Positions 1 through 7,793 of a DNA stretch of 9,705 bases are shown here, in pieces. The position numbers were made by a program, and so were the translations under genes. The DNA lies in contig JAUVQZ010000104.1 of assembly GCA_030597865.1 (NCBI GenBank), positions 1 to 9,705 of the forward strand, written 5' to 3'. A model generated the notes under the pieces. It ran no database searches and had not been told where the DNA came from. It saw only the letters and a list, made by a program, of their open reading frames with translations. Each line of letters begins with the position of its first letter. Position 1 is the first letter of the stretch. This stretch comes from Pseudomonadota bacterium. GTDB taxonomy: Bacteria; Desulfobacterota; Desulfobulbia; Desulfobulbales; SURF-16.

Positions 1-385
1 CGTCATCATTGGTAACACCGGCCGCAGTCAGGATGCGGGCCACCATGGAAGACCATGTCTTAAGATCGTTCTTGGTATAGCCGACCAACGTGGCCGTGCC
101 TGTGGTGCCAGAGGAGGCAGGGACCCTGACGATATCCCTGAGTGGCACGGCAAAAAGGCCGTAGGGGTAGTTGTTGCGCAGATCATCCTTGGTGGTGAAG
201 GGCAGCTTGCTGATGTCGGCAAGGGTGTTGAAACCGTCCGGATCTATTCCCTCTTCCTTGAACATTTTACGGTAAAAGGGGACATGGGTGGTTACCCGGA
301 AGAGGGTGGATTGCAGACGTTCAAGCTGGAGTTGCTCAAGGTCGGTTCGGGACATACACTCTCTTTCTTCTTCCCAGTAGTTCAT
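1..385 (-). CDS. paaK: phenylacetate-CoA ligase-like protein, second copy, 5' end only
   Basis: Only the first 128 codons are inside the window; the gene runs off the left edge with no stop. The reading frame starts at the ATG at 385-383 (MNYWEEERE...); an in-frame GTG at 394-392 is an alternative. Neither has a good Shine-Dalgarno. The protein aligns along its whole visible length with the other PaaK in this window: shared LPFTTK.DLR, NYP.GLF.VP, the adenylate-forming-enzyme phosphate loop ASSGTTG, and VGYTK.D. It is clearly diverged (for example TAT against QPT after the loop), so it is a paralogue and not a recent duplicate. By family it would activate phenylacetate or a related aryl acid with ATP and CoA, giving the CoA ester, AMP and PPi in the cytoplasm. 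It lies 95 bp downstream of livF in the same direction, so it may be the last gene of the liv transcript or have its own promoter. The actual aryl substrate is unknown. Confidence 0.88.
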   Translation of the reverse strand, partial: MNYWEEERECMSRTDLEQLQLERLQSTLFRVTTHVPFYRKMFKEEGIDPDGFNTLADISKLPFTTKDDLRNNYPYGLFAVPLRDIVRVPASSGTTGTATLVGYTKNDLKTWSSMVARILTAAGVTNDD

Positions 386-395
386 GGCATTCACT

Positions 396-424
396 TTAGT
401 AAGGAGTTGACTGTCAAGGGTCAA
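396..424 (-). promoter_or_regulatory. possible paaK2 promoter with a palindrome in the spacer
   Basis: On the minus strand TTGACC (424-419) is followed after 17 nt by TACTAA (401-396), a plausible but weak sigma70-type pair. The spacer contains the perfect 11-nt palindrome TTGACAGTCAA (418-408), two 5-bp arms around one base, which sits where a repressor or activator could act. The predicted start would lie only a few bases before the ATG at 385, which lowers confidence. No regulator gene is visible in the window. Confidence 0.25.
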
Positions 425-434
425 AAACTATAGG

Positions 435-478
435 GGCCATTGGCAGAAGAATAACGAGCTCTTTCCACTGTAATGGCC
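435..478. repeat. inverted repeat after livF
   Basis: GGCCATT (435-441) and AATGGCC (472-478) form a perfect 7-bp inverted repeat around a 30-nt loop, starting 3 bp after the livF stop. On the minus strand a five-T run (GTTTTTG, 423-429) follows about 6 nt later. It could be a weak terminator or mRNA-end hairpin separating livF from the second paaK, but the long loop makes a classical intrinsic terminator doubtful. Confidence 0.3.
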
Positions 479-480
479 TG

Positions 481-1230
481 TTAAACTATATCACAGGTGG
501 CCGTATCAGAATCAACATCCCGCCCCAGATAGGCCCGTTGGACGTCGGAATTGTTGAGAAGATCATCAGCAGGACCCTGAAGGATGATCTTGCCGGTTTC
601 CAGGACATAACCCCGGTCGGCAATGGCCAGGGCGGCCTTGGCGTTTTGTTCCACCAGCAGGACGGTGTTGCCTGCCTCGCGCAGGCCCAGGATGATCTTG
701 AAAATTTCCTTCACAATGAGCGGCGCCAGACCGGTGGAGGGTTCATCCATCATAATCAGCTTGGGGCCGGCCATCAGGGAACGACCCATGGCCAGCATCT
801 GTTGCTCGCCGCCGGACAGGGTGCCGGCCAGCTGATCCTTACGGTCCCTAAGGACAGGGAAGATATCATAGATCGCCTTGAGCTCAGCGGTCTGGGAATA
901 CTCCCTGTCACGTTTGTAGCGGACATAGCCGCCCAGGATGAGGTTGTCCTCGACGCCCATGGTGGAGAAAACCTGACGTCCTTCAGGGACCAGGGAGCAG
1001 CCCATTTTAACGATATGCTGGGGGGAACATGGTTTCAGGTTCTGATCAAAAAGAACGATGTCGCCGCCGGTTGAGCGAATCATGCCGGCTATGGTGTAAA
1101 GCAGGGTGGTTTTGCCAGCCCCGTTAGCACCGATGAGGGTGACGATCTCACCGGTATCAACGTGCATGGAGATCTTTTTAAGGACCCGAAGTTTGCTGTA
1201 CCCTGATTCAAGATTTCTAATTTTCAGCAT
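481..1230 (-). CDS. livF: branched-chain amino acid-type ABC transporter ATP-binding protein LivF
   Basis: This is one of the two cytoplasmic ATPases that power the Liv/HAAT-type importer. The 249-residue product has a Walker A motif GANGAGKTT (residues 34-42), the ABC signature LSGGEQQ (138-144), Walker B LIMMDEP (158-164, catalytic E163) and VEQN at 193-196. In the last motif the switch histidine is replaced by glutamine, a hallmark that separates LivF from LivG. VPEGRQVF (81-88) is also typical of LivF. The family is usually about 235-240 residues; the extra length is a C-terminal tail (GRDVDSDTATCDIV) of no recognised function. The start ATG at 1230 is preceded by AGGA at about 7 nt, and the gene lies 11 nt after livG, so the two are cotranscribed. 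It ends with TAA. The family assignment is firm; the transported substrate is not. Confidence 0.96.
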   Translation of the reverse strand: MLKIRNLESGYSKLRVLKKISMHVDTGEIVTLIGANGAGKTTLLYTIAGMIRSTGGDIVLFDQNLKPCSPQHIVKMGCSLVPEGRQVFSTMGVEDNLILGGYVRYKRDREYSQTAELKAIYDIFPVLRDRKDQLAGTLSGGEQQMLAMGRSLMAGPKLIMMDEPSTGLAPLIVKEIFKIILGLREAGNTVLLVEQNAKAALAIADRGYVLETGKIILQGPADDLLNNSDVQRAYLGRDVDSDTATCDIV

Positions 1231-1241
1231 AATGGATCCTG

Positions 1242-1997
1242 TTATTCGCCAAGATAGATCTGGATGACTTCCTCATTATGCTGGATCTCACTGGGGGTGC
1301 CTTCGGCAATATGCTGGCCACAGCTGAGGACGACAATTTCATCGGAGATATCCATGACAAGGCTCATGTCATGTTCCACCAGAAGCACCGTGATGCCCTG
1401 CTGCTGGATCTTGGTGATGAGCCGGGCCACCTCTGCGGTTTCATAAATATTGAGGCCGGCTGCCGGCTCATCAAGGAGGAGCAGGGTGGGATCTGAGGCC
1501 AGGGCCCGGGCAAACTCTATGGCCCGTTGCTGTCCAAAGGCCAGGCTGCTGGCCTCAACATCAGCAAACTGAGCAATTTCGAGAAGCTCGAGAAGTGCAT
1601 AGGCCCGTGCGCGGATCGTTTTCTCCTCTGTCCTGGTGGAGGGCAGGTGGAGCATGGCGGCCCAGAAACCAGCCCTGCTCTTGGTGTGGAGGCCAACCAT
1701 GACATTCTCCAGGGCTGTCATGCCAGGGAACATCTTGATGTTCTGAAAGGTGCGGGAGATGCCCGTGGCAGCGATCTGGTAGGGTTTAAGGCCGAGAATG
1801 GGCTGGGAATCAAACTCAACAGCACCGGAATCAGCGTCAAGGCCGCCGCAGATGAGATTAAAAAGGGTGGTCTTGCCGGCGCCGTTGGGGCCGATCACCG
1901 CCTTGATATCCCCCTTCTTCACATCAAAACTCACCGAGTTGACTGCGTGCAGGCCGCCAAAATGTTTATTAAGGCCATCTACCTTGAGAAGAGTCAT
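1242..1997 (-). CDS. livG: branched-chain amino acid-type ABC transporter ATP-binding protein LivG
   Basis: This is the second ATPase of the importer, 251 residues from the chosen start. Visible motifs are Walker A GPNGAGKTT (36-44), a Q-loop SRTFQNIKMF (Q85), signature LAFGQQR (152-158, the usual LivG variant of LSGGQ), Walker B LLLLDEPAAG (D176, E177) and the switch histidine in VEHDM (H209). The ATG at 1997 was chosen over an upstream in-frame ATG at 2036 for three reasons. It forms the ATGA 4-nt overlap with the livM stop. It has AGGAG about 8 nt upstream. The extra 13 residues would be unlike the family and would overlap livM by 43 nt. Translational coupling to livM is likely. The C-terminal part ends at YLGE, as is usual for this family, with stop TAA. 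Confidence 0.96.
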   Translation of the reverse strand: MTLLKVDGLNKHFGGLHAVNSVSFDVKKGDIKAVIGPNGAGKTTLFNLICGGLDADSGAVEFDSQPILGLKPYQIAATGISRTFQNIKMFPGMTALENVMVGLHTKSRAGFWAAMLHLPSTRTEEKTIRARAYALLELLEIAQFADVEASSLAFGQQRAIEFARALASDPTLLLLDEPAAGLNIYETAEVARLITKIQQQGITVLLVEHDMSLVMDISDEIVVLSCGQHIAEGTPSEIQHNEEVIQIYLGE

Positions 1998-3064
1998 GAG
2001 CCCTTCTCCTTTTTTTGACGCTTGAACTTGCTCCACAGGGTGAGGCGTAAAACACCCTCAGGGGCAAAGAGCATGATGATAATGAGTATGGTGCCGAAGA
2101 CAGCATCATCGTAGGAACCAAAGAAGCCGCGCAAAGAGAGGAAGTTGAGAATGCCCCCCATGGTGAGTGCCCCCCAGAGGCTCGCCATCCCGCCGATGGC
2201 GACAATGGCCACATAGCGTACCGATTTCATGACCCCGGCATCCGATGGGCTGATGCCGCCGGTGTAATGGGTGAGGAGCACACCGGCCACGGCGGCAAAA
2301 ACGGCGGATATAACAAAGGTGTACAGCTTATAGCGCGCCGTATTGATGCCCATGGAATCAGCCGCATCTTCGGCGCCATGAATGGCGCGCAGGGCCCGTC
2401 CCACCCTGGAATCGATCAGGTTTAGGAGCAGGACAAAGCCAGTAACAAGAACAGCAGCGGCAATATAATAATTCACCACCCTATTGTCGATATCTCCGTT
2501 AACGGTGAGGCCGGGAAGCAGGGTGAAGCCAGGTACATCTGAGATGCCGTCTGCCTCGCCAAAAAACTCCATGGCCAGGACAATGCGGAAGATAATAATG
2601 CCAAAGCCAAGGGTGGCCATGGCCAGATAATGGCCTTTGAGCTTGAGGACCGGAATGCCGACCAAAAAGGCGATGAGGGCGGTGATGGTGATGGCCAGCA
2701 GGCAGGCGAGCCAGGGGTGCACTGTGAGCAGTGGTTCACCGAACATACTGCTCCCTGCCGTGAGGAGCCCCATACTGTTGAGCATGCTCACCCAACTGCT
2801 GCCCCCTTCAAGCGCGGGCAAGAGGTTGGTGGTGGTAAGGGAGGCCGAGGTGTAGCCGCCAATGGCAAAGAAGCCGGCATGGCCCAGGGATACTTGACCG
2901 GCGTAGCCCATGACCAGGCAGAGCCCGATGATGAGCAGGCATGAGTACATGGTCATGGTGAGCTGGGTCAGATAATAGCTGGTGCCAGTGAGTTGCGTGG
3001 CAATCTGCACGGCAACAACAAAGACCACCAGAAGGGCAATGCCGGTTATTTTCTTGGCACCCAT
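1994..3064 (-). CDS. livM: branched-chain amino acid-type ABC transporter permease LivM
   Basis: One of the two inner-membrane permeases, 356 residues and strongly hydrophobic, with about 8-10 predicted membrane spans. Family markers are GYAGQVSLGHAGF (53-65), LKGHYLAMATLGFG (142-155), the cytoplasmic coupling loop around SRVGRALRAIHGAEDAADSMGI (219-240) that docks on the ATPases, GGMASLWGAL (291-300) and FAPEGVLR (333-340). A poorly conserved extracytoplasmic stretch at about 78-115, rich in Gly and Ser, separates early spans. The C-terminus is basic (KFKRQKKEKGS), consistent with a cytoplasmic end. The ATG at 3064 shares one base with the livH TGA (TGATG), and the 3' end overlaps livG by 4 nt, so the three genes are translationally coupled. 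Shorter than the E. coli protein, which has an N-terminal extension, but normal for many anaerobes. Confidence 0.95.
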   Translation of the reverse strand: MGAKKITGIALLVVFVVAVQIATQLTGTSYYLTQLTMTMYSCLLIIGLCLVMGYAGQVSLGHAGFFAIGGYTSASLTTTNLLPALEGGSSWVSMLNSMGLLTAGSSMFGEPLLTVHPWLACLLAITITALIAFLVGIPVLKLKGHYLAMATLGFGIIIFRIVLAMEFFGEADGISDVPGFTLLPGLTVNGDIDNRVVNYYIAAAVLVTGFVLLLNLIDSRVGRALRAIHGAEDAADSMGINTARYKLYTFVISAVFAAVAGVLLTHYTGGISPSDAGVMKSVRYVAIVAIGGMASLWGALTMGGILNFLSLRGFFGSYDDAVFGTILIIIMLFAPEGVLRLTLWSKFKRQKKEKGS

Positions 3065-3957
3065 CAGAACTCCTTGAGACTGGCTGCCTCTTTATTGCCG
3101 AAGAGGCCGTGGGGCCGGACAAAGAGGATGACAAGGAGGATGGAGATGGAAATGGCATCCTGAAAAGCCAGGGGGAAACCAATGGCGATGCTGAAGGCCT
3201 CTATGATGCCTAACAGCAGCCCTGCGGCAACGGCGGCCAGGGAGTTGCCGAGACCGCCAAGGACAGCAACGGTGAAGCCCTTAATGGCCAGGCCTGTACC
3301 CATGTCATATTCGCTGGAGGTAATGGGCGACACCACGCAGCCGGCCACTGCGCCAATGGCGGCACTGAGCATGAAGGAGAATGTTACCATGTTCTTGGCG
3401 TTAATGCCGCACAGGGTGGCGGCCAGCCGGTTGGAGGCGCAGGCCTGCATCTCCTTGCCCAGGGGCGTGAATTTGAAAAAAAGGCTGAGCAGGATGACAA
3501 TACAGGAACAGACAGCCAACACCCAGAGGACCTGGGGCGAAATGGGCGCCCCGAGGATGGTCACCGAACTGACCACATTACCGGTGAAATAGGGCAGGGC
3601 CCGGACAGTATCACCCCAGACATGGAGCGCTATCTCCCTGATGATGATGGAAAGGCCGATGGTGATGATGATCAGCCGCAGCACGGACGGGTTTTTTAGC
3701 CAGCGGATAAAGACGATCTCAATCAAGGCCCCAATGAGCATGGTAAACAGCACAGCACCGATAATCGCCAGGGGCAGGGGTAGATAATAGTTCAGGGTGA
3801 TGGCACTCATGCCGCCCAGCATGACGAACTCGCCCTGGGCAAAATTGATGATGCCGGTGGTGTTGTAGATAATATTAAAACCAATAGCGACAATGGCATA
3901 GATGATGCCGTAGGTTATGCCGGCAAAGATGTATTGGCTGAAGAGTTCGAGGGACAT
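3064..3957 (-). CDS. livH: branched-chain amino acid-type ABC transporter permease LivH
   Basis: The partner permease of LivM, 297 residues, which is the usual LivH length. It has about eight hydrophobic spans. Conserved segments are GIINFAQGEFVMLGG (35-49, the LivH signature), the ATPase-docking loop TPLGKEMQACASNRLAATLCGI (164-185), AVLGGLGNSLAAVAAG (231-246) and VRPHGLFG (280-287). The start ATG at 3957 fits the family N-terminus, but the bases just upstream (AGCCAAACCCC on the coding strand) hold no Shine-Dalgarno, so initiation may be weak. The gene is 134 bp downstream of livK, separated from it by a long hairpin, and its TGA overlaps the livM start by one base. The combination suggests the permease is made at a lower level than the binding protein. 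Confidence 0.95.
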   Translation of the reverse strand: MSLELFSQYIFAGITYGIIYAIVAIGFNIIYNTTGIINFAQGEFVMLGGMSAITLNYYLPLPLAIIGAVLFTMLIGALIEIVFIRWLKNPSVLRLIIITIGLSIIIREIALHVWGDTVRALPYFTGNVVSSVTILGAPISPQVLWVLAVCSCIVILLSLFFKFTPLGKEMQACASNRLAATLCGINAKNMVTFSFMLSAAIGAVAGCVVSPITSSEYDMGTGLAIKGFTVAVLGGLGNSLAAVAAGLLLGIIEAFSIAIGFPLAFQDAISISILLVILFVRPHGLFGNKEAASLKEF

Positions 3958-4019
3958 GGGGTTTGGCTAGAATGTAAAGAAATAAAGAATGAGAGAAATG
4001 AAGAATGGCAATGCCGGAA

Positions 4020-4084
4020 ATAAAAGAAGGTAAAGAGTGTGATGCCTTAACTGGACAGGAGCATCACTTCTCTACCTTCTTTAT
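4020..4084 (-). terminator. long hairpin between livK and livH (attenuator or mRNA-stabilising element)
   Basis: Starting about 8 nt after the livK stop, the transcript can fold into a long stem. The apical 7 bp (GTGATGC with GCATCAC, plus-strand 4039-4045 and 4061-4067) is followed, after a small internal loop, by about 14 contiguous pairs centred on GAAGGTA with TACCTTC (one G-U) and two more pairs beyond a bulge. The loop is about 15 nt. On the coding strand the outer 3' arm ends TTCTTTTATTTCC, a modest U-rich run. It may be a partial terminator or a 3' stabiliser for livK mRNA, so that more binding protein than permease is made. The fold is read by eye; strength and function are inferred. 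Confidence 0.7.
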
Positions 4085-4091
4085 CCTCTGT

Positions 4092-5282
4092 CTACTGATG
4101 ATACAGGACGAATTTGCCGTCCTTAACGGTCATCATCTCAAAGGCGTCGATACCAAGGCCGTTATGGTCGGTGGCGCTGAAGTTGTAGACACCGCCGGTG
4201 CCGGCAAAGCCCTTGAGGTTCTCAATGGCATCGCGAACCTTGGCCTTGTCGCTGCTGCCGGCATTCTCAATGGCCTTGGCGAGAATCATGATGGCATCGA
4301 AACCGTGGCCACCAAAGGTGGAGGCCTTTTCGCCGGGATACTTGGTCTCATAGTCGAGGATGTATTTTTTGAGGACAGCCTTCTGGGGGGCGTCATCAGT
4401 CAGGACATCCGCGGCCAGGAGACGGCCACTTGGGAAGATAATACCCTCGGCAGCCTCACCAGCAGCCTCGATATACTTGACGTTACCAAATCCATGGCTC
4501 TGGAAGAGGGGCACATCCCAACCGGCCTGGCGCATATTTTTGGCAACAATGGCCTGGGCCGGAACAATGGACCAGTTAACCACGGCCTGGACAGCGGCAT
4601 TGGCCTTGATTTTGGTAACCACAGCAGAGAGGTCGGTGGACTTTTTGTCGTATACCTCATCCTCAATGATTTCGATGTTAAACTGGGGGGCAAATTTCTT
4701 GAGCTGCTCACGGCCTGCCTTGCCAAAACCGGTGTTGCCGGCCAGGATGGCAATCTTGCTGATGCCCAGATTGTTCATCTCCATAAATATCTTCTGGGCG
4801 GCAAAGCTGTCGGTCTGGGGAGTCTTGAAGACCCACTTGGCAACCGGGTTGACAATAACCTCGGCAGCACCGCAGGACAGCAGAATGGTCTCTGCCTTTT
4901 CGCAGATGGATTTAAGCTTCATGCTCTCGCCGGAGGTGGAGGGGCCGAGGATGGCTATGACATTCTCCTCTTCAATGAGCTGCTTGGCAAAGGAGATGGC
5001 CTTATCCGGGCTTGCGGCAGAGTCCTTGACGATGAGTTCAATCTGCTGACCATGAATACCACCGGCCGCATTGATCTGCTCAACCATCATCCGTATGGTG
5101 CGGGCCTCAGGGCCGCCCAGGAAGGAGGCGCCGCCGGTTTCAGCCAGAATGGCGCCGACCTTGATGGTGTCCTTTGCCTCTTCCTTTTTGGCACAGCCGC
5201 TAAAAAAGGTGACGGCCAGGGCCGAGCAGGCCACAATGGCCAAAGTCATCAGAGAATTTCTAAATCTACTCATCATAATCAT
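4092..5282 (-). CDS. livK: periplasmic substrate-binding lipoprotein of the Liv importer
   Basis: A type I periplasmic binding protein (Leu/Ile/Val-binding, Peripla_BP_6 type) of 396 residues that captures ligand and delivers it to LivHM. The N-terminus has a charged start (SRFRNS), a hydrophobic core (LMTLAIVACSALAVTFF) and the lipobox-like FSGC, so cleavage before Cys30 and lipid anchoring are likely. Mature-domain hallmarks are KVGAILAETGGASFLGG (41-57), AAGGIHGQQIELIVKD (72-87), ILGPSTSGES (111-120) in the ligand cleft, AGNTGFGKAG (181-190) and GGHGFDAIMILAKAIE (324-339). Start choice is uncertain among ATGs at 5282, 5276 and 5273: GGGAGAG lies only about 4 nt before the first, so 5276 may be better spaced. 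The stop is TAG, showing that UAG terminates normally here. The ligand is not evident; with iorAB and paaK nearby an aromatic amino acid or aryl acid is possible, as are Leu/Ile/Val. Confidence 0.94.
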   Translation of the reverse strand: MIMMSRFRNSLMTLAIVACSALAVTFFSGCAKKEEAKDTIKVGAILAETGGASFLGGPEARTIRMMVEQINAAGGIHGQQIELIVKDSAASPDKAISFAKQLIEEENVIAILGPSTSGESMKLKSICEKAETILLSCGAAEVIVNPVAKWVFKTPQTDSFAAQKIFMEMNNLGISKIAILAGNTGFGKAGREQLKKFAPQFNIEIIEDEVYDKKSTDLSAVVTKIKANAAVQAVVNWSIVPAQAIVAKNMRQAGWDVPLFQSHGFGNVKYIEAAGEAAEGIIFPSGRLLAADVLTDDAPQKAVLKKYILDYETKYPGEKASTFGGHGFDAIMILAKAIENAGSSDKAKVRDAIENLKGFAGTGGVYNFSATDHNGLGIDAFEMMTVKDGKFVLYHQ

Positions 5283-5311
5283 CTCTCTCCCAAGAAAAAT
5301 TAGACTGATCT

Positions 5312-5340
5312 GTTATAAATCGATGGTCAACTCAAGTGAA
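5312..5340 (-). promoter_or_regulatory. putative sigma70-type promoter of livK
   Basis: On the minus strand TTCACT (5340-5335) and TATAAC (5317-5312) are separated by exactly 17 nt, with the -10 box matching the consensus at five of six bases and the -35 box at four. The start of transcription would fall near 5305, giving a short leader to the livK ATG. The -35 region begins inside the T-run of the upstream terminator, so the liv operon appears to be set off as a separate unit. GTCAACTC (5326-5333) in the spacer also occurs, on the minus strand, in front of the second paaK (plus-strand 404-411). Confidence 0.45.
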
Positions 5341-5358
5341 AAAGGCAGCCACACTGCC
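5339..5358 (-). terminator. intrinsic terminator of the ACT-domain gene
   Basis: On the coding strand GGCAG-TGTGG-CTGCC, a 5-bp GC-rich stem with a 5-nt loop, is followed directly by TTTTT. It begins 16 nt after the TAA of the ACT gene and lies between it and livK. This is the classical layout of a Rho-independent terminator, though the stem is short and some read-through into livK would be expected. Confidence 0.65.
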
Positions 5359-5374
5359 GGAAAAACAAGGTGGA

Positions 5375-5806
5375 TTATATGGCGTAAACTTCGTCTCCGG
5401 ACAGGAGCCTGATCTCGGCCTTGGCAAGGAGGTCGATGGCCCGGTCAAGCTCGTCAAAGCGAAAGATGATCAGGCCGGTCTCGCCACTTTTTTGGGTAAA
5501 GGCATACATATACTCAATGTTGAGGTTGCCATCTTTAATGACCTGGAGAACCTGGGCCAGGCCGCCTGGCTTGTCGCCAACCTCAACAACAATCACCTCA
5601 GTGGTGCCCACGGTGAAACCACTGTCCTTGAGGACAGTGCGGGCCTTATCCGTGTCATTGACTATGAGGCGCAGGATGCCGAAATCAGCGGTGTCGGCCA
5701 GGGACATGGCGCGGATATTGATGCCGTTCTGGGCAAGAATGGCGGTGATGTCCGCCATACGGCCAGACTTGTTTTCCAGAAAAATGGCAATCTGTTCTAC
5801 TTTCAT
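5375..5806 (-). CDS. tandem ACT-domain protein (putative amino-acid sensor)
   Basis: A 143-residue protein made of two ACT domains and nothing else. The first covers about residues 1-67 (IAIFLENKSGRMADITAIL, then NGINIRAMSLAD, a beta-alpha-beta unit with Gly at the ligand turn). The second covers about 70-137 (VVEVGDKPGGLAQVLQVI, then NLNIEYMYAF). ACT domains bind small ligands, usually amino acids, at domain interfaces, so this is likely a soluble regulator or sensor, but no DNA-binding or catalytic domain is present. Proteins of this type are, to my knowledge, often encoded beside paaK and iorAB in anaerobes, so it may tune that ligase or the transporter in response to aromatic or branched amino acids (inference). 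The ATG at 5806 follows GTGGGG at about 5 nt, an imperfect Shine-Dalgarno. An intrinsic terminator follows the gene. Confidence 0.9.
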   Translation of the reverse strand: MKVEQIAIFLENKSGRMADITAILAQNGINIRAMSLADTADFGILRLIVNDTDKARTVLKDSGFTVGTTEVIVVEVGDKPGGLAQVLQVIKDGNLNIEYMYAFTQKSGETGLIIFRFDELDRAIDLLAKAEIRLLSGDEVYAI

Positions 5807-5990
5807 AAAAACCCCACATTTTTATTAAAGAAGCAAAATCATATCTCAACATGGCAAATCTAAAAATCACCACAAAGACATAAATATCAAGTATTACTCT
5901 GAGATACCTTAGATATCTCTACCTTCTTATCTCTGATTTCTCAACTTCTTTGTGCGCTGCAATTCGGCTCGGCTGGATGCCTTGGCGGCA
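5807..5990. other. AT-rich gene-free leader before the repeat array, with small inverted repeats
   Basis: No credible gene is seen here. CACAAAGA (5871-5878) and TCTTTGTG (5947-5954) are an 8-bp inverted repeat enclosing an AT-rich segment, and GAGATA (5901-5906) with TATCTC (5914-5919) can form a small hairpin inside it. The CCACAAAGACA motif resembles the CCACAGAGCACAG motif of the inverted repeat upstream of paaK (7794-7858), so both could be copies of one dispersed repeat family. The last ~35 bp (about 5956-5990) look like a degraded repeat unit: GCTGCAATTCGGC..GGCTGG and GGCGGCA can be matched to the end of a full unit with a deletion. A weak promoter for the ACT gene could lie at 5822-5849 (TTGAGA, 16 nt, TAATAA on the minus strand), but its start site would be very close to the ATG. 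Confidence 0.4.
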
Positions 5991-6403
5991 ATACCCTGCG
6001 GGTATAAGAGCCTCTGCAGTTGCAATGTTTACCGTAACAAGACAGGTGGCGGGTGATAGCTGCCAGTTGCGCTGGTTCTTTGCGGCAGTTTCTGCATCAT
6101 AATACCCTGCGGGTATAAGACCCTCTGCAGTTGCAATATTTCCGTAGCAAGACAGGGGTGGGTGATAGCTGCCATTGGCGCTGGTTCTTTACGGCAGTTT
6201 CTGCATCATAATACCCTGCGGGTATAAGACCCTCTGCAGTTGCTATATTTCCGTAACAAGACAGGTGGTGGGTGATAGCTACCATTGGCGCTAGCACATT
6301 ACGGCAGTTTCTGCATCATAATACCCTACGGGTATAAGCCCCTCTACAGTTGCAATATTTCCGTAACAAGACAGGGGGTGAGCAATGGCGACCATTTGCG
6401 CTG
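5991..6403. repeat. tandem array of a ~110-bp repeat, about 3.75 units
   Basis: Units begin at 5991 (111 bp), 6102 (109 bp), 6211 (110 bp) and 6321 (partial, about 83 bp). Each starts with the hairpin ATACCC-TGC-GGGTAT, continues through CTCTGCAGTTGC, TTTCCGTAACAAGACAGG, GGTGATAGCTGCCATTGGCGCTGG (split into its parts GGTGATAGCTGCC and ATTGGCGCTGG) and ends with CGGCAGTTTCTGCATCATA. Units differ by scattered substitutions and 1-2 nt indels, with the middle two most alike. The 6-bp stem is unchanged in all four; the last copy differs only in the loop (TAC for TGC). GCAG-TTT-CTGC near the unit end and GCCATTGGC are further small dyads. No spacers, so not CRISPR. Short ORFs across the array are interrupted and shift frame between units, so a protein role is not supported. 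The last unit ends about 20 bp before the paaK stop. Confidence 0.93.
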
Positions 6404-6422
6404 GCCCCTGTCGTAAGAGGGG

Positions 6423-6423
<1 letters not shown>
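6404..6423 (-). other. small hairpin at the 3' end of paaK
   Basis: GCCCCT (6404-6409) and AGGGGC (6418-6423) form a 6-bp, GC-rich stem around an 8-nt loop, overlapping the last base of the paaK TAG stop. It is not followed by a T-run on the coding strand, so it is not a standard intrinsic terminator; it might protect the mRNA end or mark the junction of the repeat array. Confidence 0.35.
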
Positions 6424-7724
<1,301 letters not shown>

Positions 7725-7793
7725 TTTCTCTTCCTAGGGGTGAGGTAGGCTCCGTACCCTTCTTTTAAAGTTGATCGTGGAAACTTCAAAATA

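Noticed and set aside
1998..2036. Upstream in-frame start for livG (13 extra residues)
   Set aside because: The downstream ATG at 1997 has a good AGGAG, makes the ATGA overlap with livM, and matches the family N-terminus.
4005..5303. A 432-residue open frame on the plus strand, antisense to livK
   Set aside because: It is the mirror of the livK reading frame, has no recognisable domain and no ribosome-binding site, and livK has a full family match. Long antisense frames arise from codon bias in GC-rich genes.
5971..6060. Short resemblance to rRNA: TGGATGCCTTGGC (23S 5' region) and CGTAACAAG (16S 3' region)
   Set aside because: The matches are 9-13 nt with no surrounding rRNA sequence and occur within or beside the repeat units; most likely chance.
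6097..6297. A 66-codon minus-strand frame within the repeat array with Cys/Arg-rich repeated text
   Set aside because: The units are 109-111 bp, so the frame shifts between copies; the same DNA is read in different frames in successive units and no start signal is seen. It is better explained as translated non-coding repeat.
5991..6403. CRISPR array
   Set aside because: The whole ~110-bp unit is repeated head to tail with no unique spacers, and no cas genes are present.
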